A stretch of DNA of 64,000 bases from assembly GCA_014529385.2 (NCBI GenBank), contig CM043953.1, positions 88,466,342-88,530,341 of the forward strand. The letters run 5' to 3'. Each line of letters begins with the position of its first letter. The first letter of the stretch is position 1. The notes beneath the pieces were generated by a model. That model was given only the letters and a program-made list of their open reading frames with translations. It was not told the origin of the DNA and did no database searches. Shown piece after piece: positions 49,210 through 59,813 of this stretch. The DNA comes from Adiantum capillus-veneris (lineage: Eukaryota; Streptophyta; Polypodiopsida; Polypodiales; Pteridaceae). A program made the translations under genes and the position numbers.

Positions 49210-49823
49210 TGTTAGGAAATAGGGTGTAGCTAAGTAGATATTAGAGTAGTTACTTAATGGAGAGAGATGATTTTTCACACATGAGAGATTAGAGTAGAGA
49301 GAGAGAGAGAGAGAGAGAGAGATACTTCAAAACAAGAAATAGATTACAAAGGGATTATACCCTTTTGGAGCTCCCGCCTTGCTTCACTCTCACCACCCCT
49401 CGTCCACCTTGTTGCATCAACTTCACAATGCTTCACCTCTTCAATCCGCTTTTGCGTGTAGAAAAGCCTCCCTTTATAGACCAAAAAGGCTGCTCTCTCT
49501 CATGAGAGGCATCCGTGTGTAGCCGCCCTTGTGTAGACAAGTCCGCGTTGAATTCTCTCATGCGTCCATGTGTGGCCGCCCTTGAGAATACAAGTCCGAT
49601 TCACCGGCCATTGACTTCCGACCACCGGCCAACCGATCGGCCGTTTTTCGACCACTTTCCCACCGTCGTCCTGCCATAATATTCTAGCAAAGCCGGAAAT
49701 TTTGGTTTTTTGACGAGTGATGTTCTCTTCATGCATGATGGCTTCTCCTCATGACAGGGGTCTTACAAATGTGCATGCTTAATACAAAAATTACAAGGGG
49801 TAAATCAGGCTCTATAAATAACA
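49210..49823 (-). repeat. Copia 3' LTR
   Basis: 614 bp from TGTTAGGAAAT to AATAACA. On the minus strand it is preceded by CCAAGTGGGAGAT (49836-49824), the classic copia polypurine tract. It contains (GA)n at 49294-49321. Confidence 0.85.
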
Positions 49824-49879
49824 ATCTCCCACTTGGAGACTGATCTCTGCACCAAATATGTGACTGTTTCCATCCTGGC

Positions 49880-51230
49880 TTCTTATCCTTGAATGTTGAT
49901 TGAAGATGAGCAAAAGCTCAACTTCTCCTTGTTGACTACCTTTGTAAACATGTCTGCAATATTTTCACTTATATGCACCTTTCCTAGCTTTAGTTGTCCC
50001 TCTTCCAAAAGAGTGCGTATGAAGTGATATTTCACCTCAATGTGCTTTGTCCTTGAATGAAAGGCTGAATTCTTCACAATATGGATAGCTCTTTGGCTAT
50101 CACTGTATAAGACACAATTGTCTTGCTTGTATCCAAGCTCTTCTAAGAATCTATGAATCCATAAAATTTCTTTGCTTGCCTCTGTCAAGGCTATAGACTT
50201 TGCTTCCGTGGTAGAAAGTGAGACCACTTTCAACATATTTGAAGCCTAGCTTATTGTTGTTCCTGTAACTATGAAGACATAGCCAGTAGTGCTCCTTCAA
50301 GTATCTTTGTCACCTGCCAAATCTGCATGAGCATACCCTTGCAAAAAAATATCAGGGCCTCCAAAATAAAAAGAATTTGTTGTTGTCTCTTTTAGATACC
50401 TAAGTATCCACTTCACAGCTTACCAATGCTCTTTACCTGGGTTGTCCATGAACCTACTTACAACTCCCATTACATTTGCAATGTCTGGCCTTATCTAGAC
50501 CATAGCGTACATAAGAGAACCTATCGCTACAGCATATGGAACTTTAGACATATAGGCTATCTCCTCTTGTGTCTTTGGATACATATCCTTGGTTAGTTGA
50601 AAGTGACCAGCCAAAGGTGTAGAAACCACTTTTGCATTTTGCATTGCAAACCTTTTTAGTAACTTCTTGATGTAATCCTCCTACAATAGCTTTATTGTCT
50701 TCTTCATCCTGTCCCTTGATATCTTCGTACCAAGTATCTTCTTTGTAGCACCTAAATCTTTCATTGAAAAGATTTAGATAGTTCCTCTTTTAGGTCTTTG
50801 ATGTCCTTTAGGCTAGCACTTGCAATCAACATGTCATCAACATACAACAATAGGATGATGAACTTCCCATCTCCCAAATTCTTTGTGTAGATGCAGTGAT
50901 CTGAGTTGCATCTTGTGAATCCATGATCCAACATCCATCAATCAAACTTCAAGTACCATTGTCTTTATGATTTCTTTAAACCATACAAACTCTTCTATAA
51001 TCTGCAAACCATTGTCTCCTTACCCTTTACTTCATACCCGTTTGGATGAAGCACGTAAGTTTCCTCCTCTTAGTCACCGTGAGGAAATGTCATATTTACA
51101 TCCATTTTCTCAAGATCTAAATCATGAGCAGGCACAAGACTTAAGACAAGTCTAATTGAGTTAGTTTTTACAACAGGAGAAAATATTTCATTGAAATCAA
51201 TACTTTTCTTTTAAGAAAACCCTTTTACCA
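49880..51230 (-). pseudogene. Copia reverse transcriptase and RNase H
   Basis: RNase H at 50236-49883: SLSTTEAKSIALTEASKEIL, YSDSQRAIHIVKN, RTKHIEVKYHFIRT, IADMFTK. RT lies upstream on the minus strand: DFNEIFSPVVK, DVNMTFPHGD, SLYGLK and LLLYVDDMLIAS near 50858-50823, which keeps the catalytic YVDD. Stops and frame shifts break the RT, so it is not autonomous. Confidence 0.88.
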
Positions 51231-52515
51231 CAAGCCTAAACTTGTACCTTTTCTTCCCACCTTCTTCTTCCTTCAGCTTGTACACCCATTTGTTCTGAAG
51301 TGCTCGCTTATCTTTAGGCAAATCAACCAACTCCCATGTTTGGTTGAGATGTAATGAGTCCATCTCCACTTGCATGCTTTTCACCCATTCTTCTTTGGAT
51401 TCATATTGCATAGCTTCATCGTAATATTCCGGCTCTCCAAAATTTGAGACCAAGAGATGGTTGGAGAAAGGAACGAACCTTTCTGGAGGTCTACTTTCTC
51501 TTGTACATATTTGGGGAATAGGTTGAGCCTTCTCATTTGGTTGACATTGTTGCACATTGTCACCGTTTGTACTCCTTGAGTCTTCACTGTCCTCAAGCTC
51601 CATGTACTCATCACCTGTTTCTTTTGTTTGTTTTCTTTCCAAGTAATCTTTGTACATATTTTTTTCATTGAAAATTACATCCCTACTTCTAAATATTTTA
51701 CCCTCTTCAAGATTCCATAGGCGATACCCAAAGTCACCTTCTCCATAGCCAATAAAAAAATACTTTTTGGACTTTGCATCTAGCTTTGACCTTAGGATTC
51801 TATCTATGTGCATGAAAACCTCGCACCAACACTTTGAGAAATGCATGATTCACCGGTTTACCTGTCCATGCCTCTTGTGGAAGTCCACATCCAATGCCGT
51901 CGGAGGGTGACCGGTTCATCAAGTACATAGACGTACTTACTGCTTCCGCCCAAAGCTGAAGTGGCAAGCCTGCATGTAGACGCATGCTTCGTGCTCACTC
52001 CATGATTGTTATGTTCATCCTTTTGGAATTTCCATTTTGTTGAGATGCCCTTGGGATTGTCCTTTGCCTACGAATGCCATTGCTACCACAAAAGCTTTCA
52101 AAAGCTTAGTTGAAATATTCGCCTCCATTGTCGGGTCTGAGGCATTTAACCTTGGTACCTACTTCATTCTCCACAAAGGCTTTTCACCTTTGAAATATGA
52201 AAAACGCATCGGATTTATTCTTCATGACATAAATCCATGTTTTTCTAGTTGCATCGTCTATGAATGTTACATAGTACAATGAGCCACCAAGGGATGGTAT
52301 ACTTGCAGGACCCCAAACATCAGAATGAATCAATTCAAGTTTTTTTTTTCTTTCATTTCCTGCTTTTAGGAATTTTACCCTCTTTTGTTTACCATAAACA
52401 CAATCTTCACAGAACTCTAAGTCTACTTCTTTCAAACGTGGTAGAAGCTTCTTTGATTGAAGGATTTGCATTCCTTTGGTACTCATATGCCCAAGCCGGT
52501 AGTGCCACACTGCAC
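51211..52515 (-). pseudogene. Copia integrase and start of RT
   Basis: 52510-52184: WHYRLGHMSTKGMQIL and CEDCVYGKQKRVKF (HHCC zinc-binding), then HSDVWGP, LYYVTFIDDATRKTWIY. Next come RPDNGGEY and QQNGNSKRMN; the catalytic Glu of the D,D,E triad reads Lys here. 51846-51211 is open: RSKLDAKSKKYFFIGYGEGD, then EEWVKSMQVEMDSLHLNQTW and KNKWVYKLK-type RT start. It is defective. Confidence 0.87.
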
Positions 52516-53598
52516 TGTTGACTTATGTACTTGTTACACAAGCTAAAGATTACGAGCTGATAGTACACAAGTAAAGTGTACCAACTGTGAGTCAATGTCA
52601 GTTAACAGAATCTGCTAAAGACTGAAGATGTATAGATGCACATTGAAGATCAAAGTGAAGAAGAAGTAAAGATTGGAGTTACACATTTATCACACATTTT
52701 CTCAAAATGGTCACGTATTGTAAATTCCCGATTTATTTCAAGCCATTGTAATATTTTAATGTGTTATGGGCTCAATAAGAGTTCCAAGATGTAAAGCATA
52801 GGTCACTTAGTGTACCTGGGTTACAGATACAATAAGTGTGGAGCCTCAAAGGTCTTGGGCGCTGGACATTACACATTTTAGACCTTGGCTAAGGTATAAA
52901 AGCCAACTTTGTAAAGATTTTATTAAGTTTTTTGGATAAGAAATACACAGCGTGAGCTAACGACGCTCACTTCTCTCCTTCTTGTGCTTCCTACTCCCTC
53001 TCCAGTTGTCACATTGCGAATGCGTTTGTTGCATTGCAACCGCAGGTAAGAGCTCTACCCATTGACATAATCCATTCATAGTATTTCGTAGCTTTTGGCA
53101 TCGCTGAACCGCGGCCTAATTTCATCATAATTAGGAATTTTTTACATGTTCAAATAAAAAACTAAGCATAGGCGGGGTATTGGGGCATCATTGCTAAGCA
53201 TTTAGATGCATTCTAGGTCGAAAACGACTAGGTCAAAAATCCATTGCTGTTAATAATCGCGATTTTGGAACTTGACATAAAGTGGGGTTTGAGGCCATAG
53301 GCATGCGTGCTTAGGTTTTATAAACTTGTCCTAGAAGTTTCGTTACATTTGGATGTCATTTGATGCTGTAACGGATGTGATTTTCTTACCGATAAGCGAT
53401 TGGCTTTTGGTGATTTCAGTCACTTGAGTGTAGCTTGAGTTAGATGCGAGTTGTTAGTTGTTTTCCAAGAGATTGACAACCTCTTGTAGCCTCTATGCAC
53501 TAGTCGAGTCAGCTTCGTCCTATGGTTTGACAAATTAATTGTGATTCTCGCTATTACTGCAATAAGATAGGATGGTGAGGTTAGACATGCGTCCCACA
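52516..53598 (+). repeat. 5' LTR of gypsy-like element A
   Basis: 1083 bp from TGTTGACTTATG to GTCCCACA, followed after two bases by a primer-binding site. It is inserted in the copia integrase frame. A TATA box (TATAAAA) is at 52895-52901. Near its right end (53255-53264) it carries AATCGCGATT, the core of the palindrome repeated in the downstream array. No matching 3' LTR lies in the window. Confidence 0.75.
52895..52901 (+). promoter_or_regulatory. LTR promoter TATA box
   Basis: TATAAAA in GGTATAAAAGCC, about 380 bp into the LTR, is a normal position for the U3/R border of an LTR retrotransposon. Confidence 0.55.
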
Positions 53599-53600
53599 TT

Positions 53601-53620
53601 TGGCGCCGTTGCCAGGGACG
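53601..53620 (+). promoter_or_regulatory. Primer-binding site of element A (tRNA-Asp type)
   Basis: TGGCGCCGTTGCCAGGGACG matches the complement of the plant tRNA-Asp 3' end (TGGCGCCGTTGCCGGGGA) with one mismatch. This class of site is typical of Athila/Tat-lineage gypsy elements. It fixes the LTR end and the plus orientation. Confidence 0.82.
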
Positions 53621-56600
53621 AATAGAACTAAACTAGAGAAAACACGAGCATCTTGTGTAATTGTCCATTAACTTTCTCTAGGTTCACCTAGAGTAAAACT
53701 TTCTTTTTAGAAATCGCATAGCTTAAGAGTGTCATCTTTTGCTGTGTAGAGGTAGCTTGGAGGTAAGTTGTACTTGCCGAGTGCCTTTAGGATTGTAGGA
53801 TTGTAGATTTAGATTAGGATTTAGAGAATGATTGAAAGAAGAGACAAATCTTAAGATCAAGGCTCTGAAAATCGTAAAAAACAAGAAAACGAGTGTTTGT
53901 GGATACTTTCCACAACCCCATTGCATAAGAACCTAGGAGTAGGGTAAGTAGGATCCAAGGTGGATATCAGAACACTGCTCACTCCAAACGAATGATCTGC
54001 GAGTTGTTTATGTGAAGTTGTAGAGTTTTAGATCTATGGCTAGAAATAGCACGAAAAGACTCCAAACCAGTCAATCCAACTGGAGAGTAAGCCTAAAAAT
54101 TGTAAGAACCAGTGGGTAAGCTCAAGGACACTTTGAGGTAAAAATTTTAAAAGTTTGTCAAAACTCAGATTATTTACTTTTTCTTGACATTTTAAGCCAA
54201 ATTAAGTTTTGACTTGATTTATAGGCTCACAATAGATCATGAAAAGACTGTCTAGTGAAAAAGTTCAAAAAAGTGTTCATTTTGGGCCAAAAGTTAATAA
54301 TCGACTTTCAGCTCAGATTTGACCAAGGTTCATACAATTGACTCCTTGCATGTATAGAAACAACTTTTGTAAAGGCCCAAAAGATTTGGATCACCAAACT
54401 GATAAAAACTAAAGTTTGTACTGACTTTTTGAGTCTTGAGTGTAAATTGGAAAAAAATTTGTCCAAACTTGATTCATAGGCTTATATTGATGTGATAAAC
54501 ATGTGTATATGCTCAGTTGATCAAAAAGATGAAAAAAGTTGCCACTTGTAAATAATCACGATTATTTACATCTGTCCCATTTTTCCACTTTTTTGACCAA
54601 GTCAGCATACCACTAGTTTTACCATGTTGTAATAAGCCCACAAACCAAATTTGGTAAGATTTGATCATTGGATTGAAAATTGTGACCAAATTTGCAAAGT
54701 CAGTCTGCGGACAAAAAACCGATGACCATTTGACCAAAAATAGTCCAAACTTGATGAAACTTGGCTAGAGACCTTAACTTGAGGTGCTTAACAGATCTGT
54801 GTCAAGATTGGAACAAAAACTTGTAAAAATTTAGCAGAAGTAAATAATCGTGATTATTTACATCTGCTCCAAAAATTGACAATCTTGCATATTTGGGCAT
54901 ACCACAAGGTCAAGCACATCAAGTAGACCTCACAAATCTATTTTGGTAAAATTTGGATATCAAAAGTGAGACTTAAGCCAGATTCGTGAAATCAGAGTCT
55001 GCGAACACGAAACAGTTGATAAACTTGATGAATCTTGTCCAAATTAAGTTTTAACTTGATTCATAGGCTCAAAATAGATCATAAAAAGACTCTCCTCTGA
55101 AAAAGTTGAAAAAAGTTGTCATTTTAGGTCAAAAGTTAATAATCGTGATTATGGACTTTTGGTTCAAAACTCATCAAGGTTGATACCAGTTATTCATTAC
55201 ATGTGTACAAACAACTTTTGTAAAGGCACAAAAGATTTGAATCACAAAACATGCCAAAAACTTGCTAAAAACTGAAATCTCGAGAAATTGAGTCTGACTT
55301 GATGAATCTTGTTCAAATTAAGTTTTAACTTGATTCATAGGCTCAAAATAGATCATAAAAAGAATCTCCTCTAAAAAAGTTAAAAAAAGTTGTCATTTTA
55401 GGTCAAAAGTTAATAATCGCGATTATGGATTTTTGGCTCAAAACTGATCAAGATTGATACCATAGACTCTAAGCATGATTGCAAACAACTTTTGTAAACG
55501 CACAAAAGATTTGGATCACAAAAAGGTAAAAACTTGCTAAAAACTAAAATCTGCACTGATTGTCAAGAAATTGAGTCTGACTTGATGAATCTTGTCCAAA
55601 TTAAGTTTTAACTTGATTCATAGGCTCAAAAGAGATCATAAAAAGACTGTTTAGGGAAAAAGTTGAAATTTTTTGTCATTTTAGGTCAAAAGTTAATAAT
55701 CGCGATTATTAACTTTTGGCTTAGAACTGATCTAGATTGATACCATAGACTCCCATAGACTCTAAGCATGATTGCAAACAACTTTTGTAAAGGCACAAAA
55801 GATTTGGATCACAAAACAGGCCAAAAACTTGACAAAAACTGAAATCTGTACTCATTGTCGAGAAATTGAGTCTGACTTGATGAAGCTTGTTCAAATTAAG
55901 TTTTAACTTGATTCATAGGCTCAAAAGAGATCATAAAAAGACTGTTTAGGAAAAAAGTTGTCATTTTAGGTCAAAAGTTAATAATCACGATTATGAACTT
56001 TTGGCTCAAAACTGATCAAGGTTGATACCAGTGATTCATTACGTGTATACAAACAACTTTTGTAAAGGCACAAAAGATTTGGATCACAAAACAGGCCAAA
56101 AACTTGGTAAAAAACTGAAATCTGTACTGATTGTCGAGAAATTGAGTCCGACTTGATGAATCTTGTTCAAATTAAGTTTTAACTTGATTCATAGGCTCAA
56201 AAGAGATCATAAAAAGACTGTTTAGAAAAAAAGTTGAAAAAATTTGTCATTTTAGGTCAAAAGTTAATAATCGCGATTATGAACTTTTGGCTCAAAACTG
56301 ATCAAGATTGATACCATAGACTCTTAGCATGATTGCAAACATCTTTTGTGAAGGCTCATGAAGTTTGGATCACAAAATAGACCAAAACCTTGATAAAAAT
56401 TGAAATTTGTACTGAATGTCGAGAACTTGAGTGTGACTTGGTAAATCTTGTTCAAATTCAGTGAAACTTGACTCATAGGCTTATCTTGATGTGTTAAACA
56501 AGTGTACATGCTCAGATGACCAAAAATCACCAAAAGTAAATAATCATGATTATTTACTTTTGGAAAAAAAAATAAAGAAAATTTGCACAACTAAGTATAC

Positions 56601-57237
56601 CACAGGGTCAAGCACATCAAGTAGACTCCACAAATCGAATTTGGTGAAATTTGGATCACAAATTTGAGACTTAAGCCAGGTTCTTGGAATCAGAGTCTGC
56701 GGACACTAAACAGTTGATAACTTGGACAAATCTTGATCAAACTCAAGCAAACTTGTCCAGAGACCACAACAAGGTAAGTACTTGGCAAAACAAGCCTAAA
56801 AAGTGTAAAAAACTGAGAAAAGTAAATAATCGAGATTATTTACTTTTGAGCCCCAGAAACAAGAGTTTTGACTTTTGAGCTTGTACAGTGCTAGAACAAC
56901 ATAATACAAGGCCACTGGTCAATTTTGGGTTTCATCGGATCCAAAATGGTACCTGTTAACTCAGTTTTAAGTTGCAGATTAGTCCTTTAGCTCCTTGCAA
57001 GGATAGAATTAGGAAATCTCAATTCTTGACTCACTTAGCTCAGATTGAAGAACCAGGTTGCAGGCAAAGATCGAATTGGGAGCTTGACAAGAGCTGAAAC
57101 AAGTCAAGTGGAATCTAATCTAGTGCAAGTTAGGTTATCCAAAGCCTAGATTTTCATCATTTCAAAGGCTGCAATCAATTCTGACACTTTCGAGCTAGAG
57201 TTAATCAACTCTTGTGAGTCTAAGAGAAATCAACTGC
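53621..57237 (+). repeat. Leader of element A: palindromic array, about 283-bp period
   Basis: No ORF of note. From about 54165 to 56850 a unit of 273-295 bp repeats with diverged text (CAAACTTGATGAA, AAGCACATCAAGTAGAC, CAAACAACTTTTGTAAAGGC, TCATAGGCTCAAAA). Each carries one palindrome with half-site (C)AAAAGTWAATAATCG. Centres are near 54558, 54850, 55145, 55419, 55702, 55987, 56273, 56546 and 56832. Two are perfect: 32 bp at 55687-55718 and 34 bp at 56530-56563. Degenerate or half-sites lie near 54165 and 54300. The last units run into LTR B. Confidence 0.9.
53934..53953 (+). promoter_or_regulatory. Shared leader 20-mer, splice-donor-like (element A)
   Basis: TAGGAGTAGGGTAAGTAGGA is identical to 58172-58191 in element B and contains GGGTAAGT, close to a plant 5' splice-site consensus. 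It lies 313 nt after the primer-binding site here and 295 nt after it in B. Confidence 0.5.
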
Positions 57238-57855
57238 TGTTAGCCGTTGGACACACCCAACGGGGGATGATTGCCCGGCTTTAGGGTTGCCCCCGAAGAG
57301 AGCTATGCGCCAACACCTACATTGCGTGTGTACGGCCCAGCTTGGCGAGCTTGACCCACGAGCTATATCCGTTGATTCGGTGAGCATACGTTGTTTGTTT
57401 TTTCATTTCAGCTTATCCACGCATTTGCATTGAGTAGAGCTACACATTAGTTTAGTTTTTGGAAACGACGACCTGTAAATTTCGACCAGACATCCTACGT
57501 GATTTTGCACCAGGAGTTTAGGGTTGGGGTTTTGGTTCATGGACCTTAGGGAGAGTGACCTATTAGTGTTAATAGGGTTTACTTCAAGTTCTGTGGCGTT
57601 TCAAGAACGTTTGATGGGTATTCCGCTCCTGAAAGCGTCGTAGGAAATCTCCTCTTATGTACTCCTGAAGGTTGTAGCTTATGCATTAGGTAAAGGTAAA
57701 GACCTCTGTAGGAAATAGTCGAGAGTCGGTCGAGTGTAGGTTGACACCCTATGCTTGCTTCCACGCGCCTGCGGGTCGAGCTTCATCCTTAGCTGACAAA
57801 TCTTGTTAGGTGAGTTCTCGTTGTGCTGACGTCCGTCGCGGCGTATCCGCCAACA
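57238..57855 (+). repeat. Probable 5' LTR of gypsy-like element B
   Basis: About 618 bp from TGTTAGCCGTTGG to CCGCCAACA. The right end is fixed by the primer-binding site one base later; the left end is the best TG start and is less certain. It starts with CGTTGGACACACCCAACGGGGG, a short hairpin. It is unlike LTR A in sequence. Confidence 0.55.
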
Positions 57856-57856
57856 T

Positions 57857-57876
57857 TGGCGTCGCTGTCGGGGACG
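57857..57876 (+). promoter_or_regulatory. Primer-binding site of element B
   Basis: TGGCGTCGCTGTCGGGGACG is a tRNA-Asp-type site with three differences from TGGCGCCGTTGCCGGGGA. It is in the same place relative to LTR and leader as in element A. Confidence 0.7.
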
Positions 57877-59813
57877 AAAACCCTAGGTAGGTGACCGAGA
57901 CTAGTTCTTGAGGATAGGGATTCTCTGGCTTGCCAGAGTCTTATTTTACAATTAGATAGGATCATAGGGTGGGAGACTCTCTAGGTCTTATGAGGAGTCT
58001 AGGGAGCGTGTGCCTGGCCTAGATCTTCTGACATACGTAGACATAGGTACTAGTTAAGTTGTGGTGTAGAGAGTAGGAGTTGGAGTGGTAGAGGCGGTGA
58101 AAGGATAGCTTGAGAGTCCAGAGAGGCCAGGAAGCAAACGAGACATCAAAATCACCATCTCACATGATGAGTAGGAGTAGGGTAAGTAGGACATCATGAT
58201 TTATGATCTGGAGCACTTCATGCATGTTATATTTGCTGTTAGGCTCATAAAAGAGTTGTAAAAGACGGAAAAGAATGTTTAGAAGCTGAAGTGAAGTTCA
58301 AACGTTTCTGTGAGTATTTCTGAGAGAGCTGCAGAGCATAGGGAGTACTTTTGTCAGAAAAAATATAAATTGTAAGCCAGTAGACATGCTACGCGTAGGA
58401 TCTCTACAGGGTGTTCTGGTGAGAATTTTGAAAATCTGAGTTGACCAGTGTGTTTAGAAGGTAGTCTTTACCCTATTTTCACCTGGAAAGTGGAATTTTG
58501 ACCATATCTTGACAGGATAAGGCCAAAAGAAAGTGTCCTACCCAAATTGTGCCAAGGCATTATTTTAAGACCAAAACCATAGGATGTCTTCATGAGCATG
58601 ATCTACATGATTTATTGAGTGCATGAGAAAGGTTTCATCTCAAGTGGGTGAGAAAATTGGGTTTTAAGCAGACTTTAGCATTTTTGACTAAAAAAGGCTA
58701 GAATAGCAAAGATTGGGGTCGTTTGAAATCCAAAGTAAAATATAAGCATAGCATTGGGTTGCTGACATCAAGGGGAAGCTGTGGCTCAAGTTTCCGATCA
58801 AACAGATCACTTAGACATCCTATACGTAGTATGTGTTTACAGTGATTTAGCACTCCAAATCCAATTGTGAGCATACGAGAGTGATCAACACCTTAGGTGG
58901 AGTCTATGGTTTTCATTTGAAGCAATTTTGAGTAGTTAGAAATGCTACGCGTAGGATGTCTGTTGCATGATATTGAAGTCAAAATCTGACTGTAGGCATA
59001 GCAGGGTGTTGTATAGCTTAAGGCAAGTCTCCTAGTAAATTTTGGTCCAAATTGGAGTTGATTTGATTGGTCAGACCAACATCAGGCTGCTGGAACAGAT
59101 TTTTGATCAGTTGACCAGCTTATAGGTGTCCAAATCAAAAAGTGAGAACAGTTGTGGACTCAGAACATCAAGGGGAATCTATAGTGAAAATTTCAGCCAA
59201 AACAGAGAAGGTAGACATCCTATGCGTAGAATGTCTATAGGGGCTTATTGAAGTGAAAATTTGACCGTGGACATAAAATGACGCTCCATTTGACTTAAGA
59301 GTTCCAGAACTTCTTTTAGAAGTGAAATTGGACCTTGTTTGACCTTTTGACGGAATTAAAACTTTACGTCTAGACTGACAAACATTCAGGTAAAGTACAG
59401 TTCCAGATTAGCAGACCTAATCAAGAACATTTGAGGTGTACAAAGTACAGTAGTGGTTGAGATTAACCCTCCAGTTATACCAATCATTACTAATACCACC
59501 TCTAGCGGTTAAATGATTTGATTCGATTGCCGAAATTAAACGCTTGTGTACAGATATATTCAGCTGGCAAGGCAAGAAGTTGTGTGAAAATTGATCCTTT
59601 GCCAGGTGAGTGGTTGGATTTGTGATAAATTACAGTGCTAATTTTGATGAATTTAAGATCAAGAAGATACATTCCTAGAGACCAAAAAGTGGCAGGTGAT
59701 CATGGTAGCTTAGTGTCCACTGAGGAGAGTGTACTCAGGCAAGGCTAGATCCATTAGCACCGATCATTGAGGAGGGTAGTGATACTGACACTTCATCAGA
59801 TAATTCCTTCTTC
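57877..59813 (+). repeat. Leader of element B with palindromic units
   Basis: Noncoding. Palindromes with half-site GTAGACATCCTACG are centred near 58393, 58824, 58949 and 59224 (556, or twice 278, from first to third; 275 from third to fourth). A half-site (TAGGATGTCT) is near 58580. Intervening text is diverged repeat (GGCATAGC.GGGTTG, ACATCAAGGGGAA). None of these four copies is perfect. The shared 20-mer is at 58172-58191. Confidence 0.8.
58172..58191 (+). promoter_or_regulatory. Shared leader 20-mer, splice-donor-like (element B)
   Basis: TAGGAGTAGGGTAAGTAGGA, identical to the copy at 53934-53953. A candidate 5' splice site from which the palindromic leader could be removed. No acceptor is proven. 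Confidence 0.5.

Larger units (their letters stand above)
49210..52515 (-). mobile_element. Ty1/copia element, 3' part, minus strand
   Basis: The 3' LTR (49210-49823), polypurine tract, RNase H, RT and integrase follow in copia order leftward. The N-terminal end (gag, protease) is removed by the gypsy-type LTR that starts at 52516. It is inserted in a LINE at 49209/49210. Confidence 0.88.
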
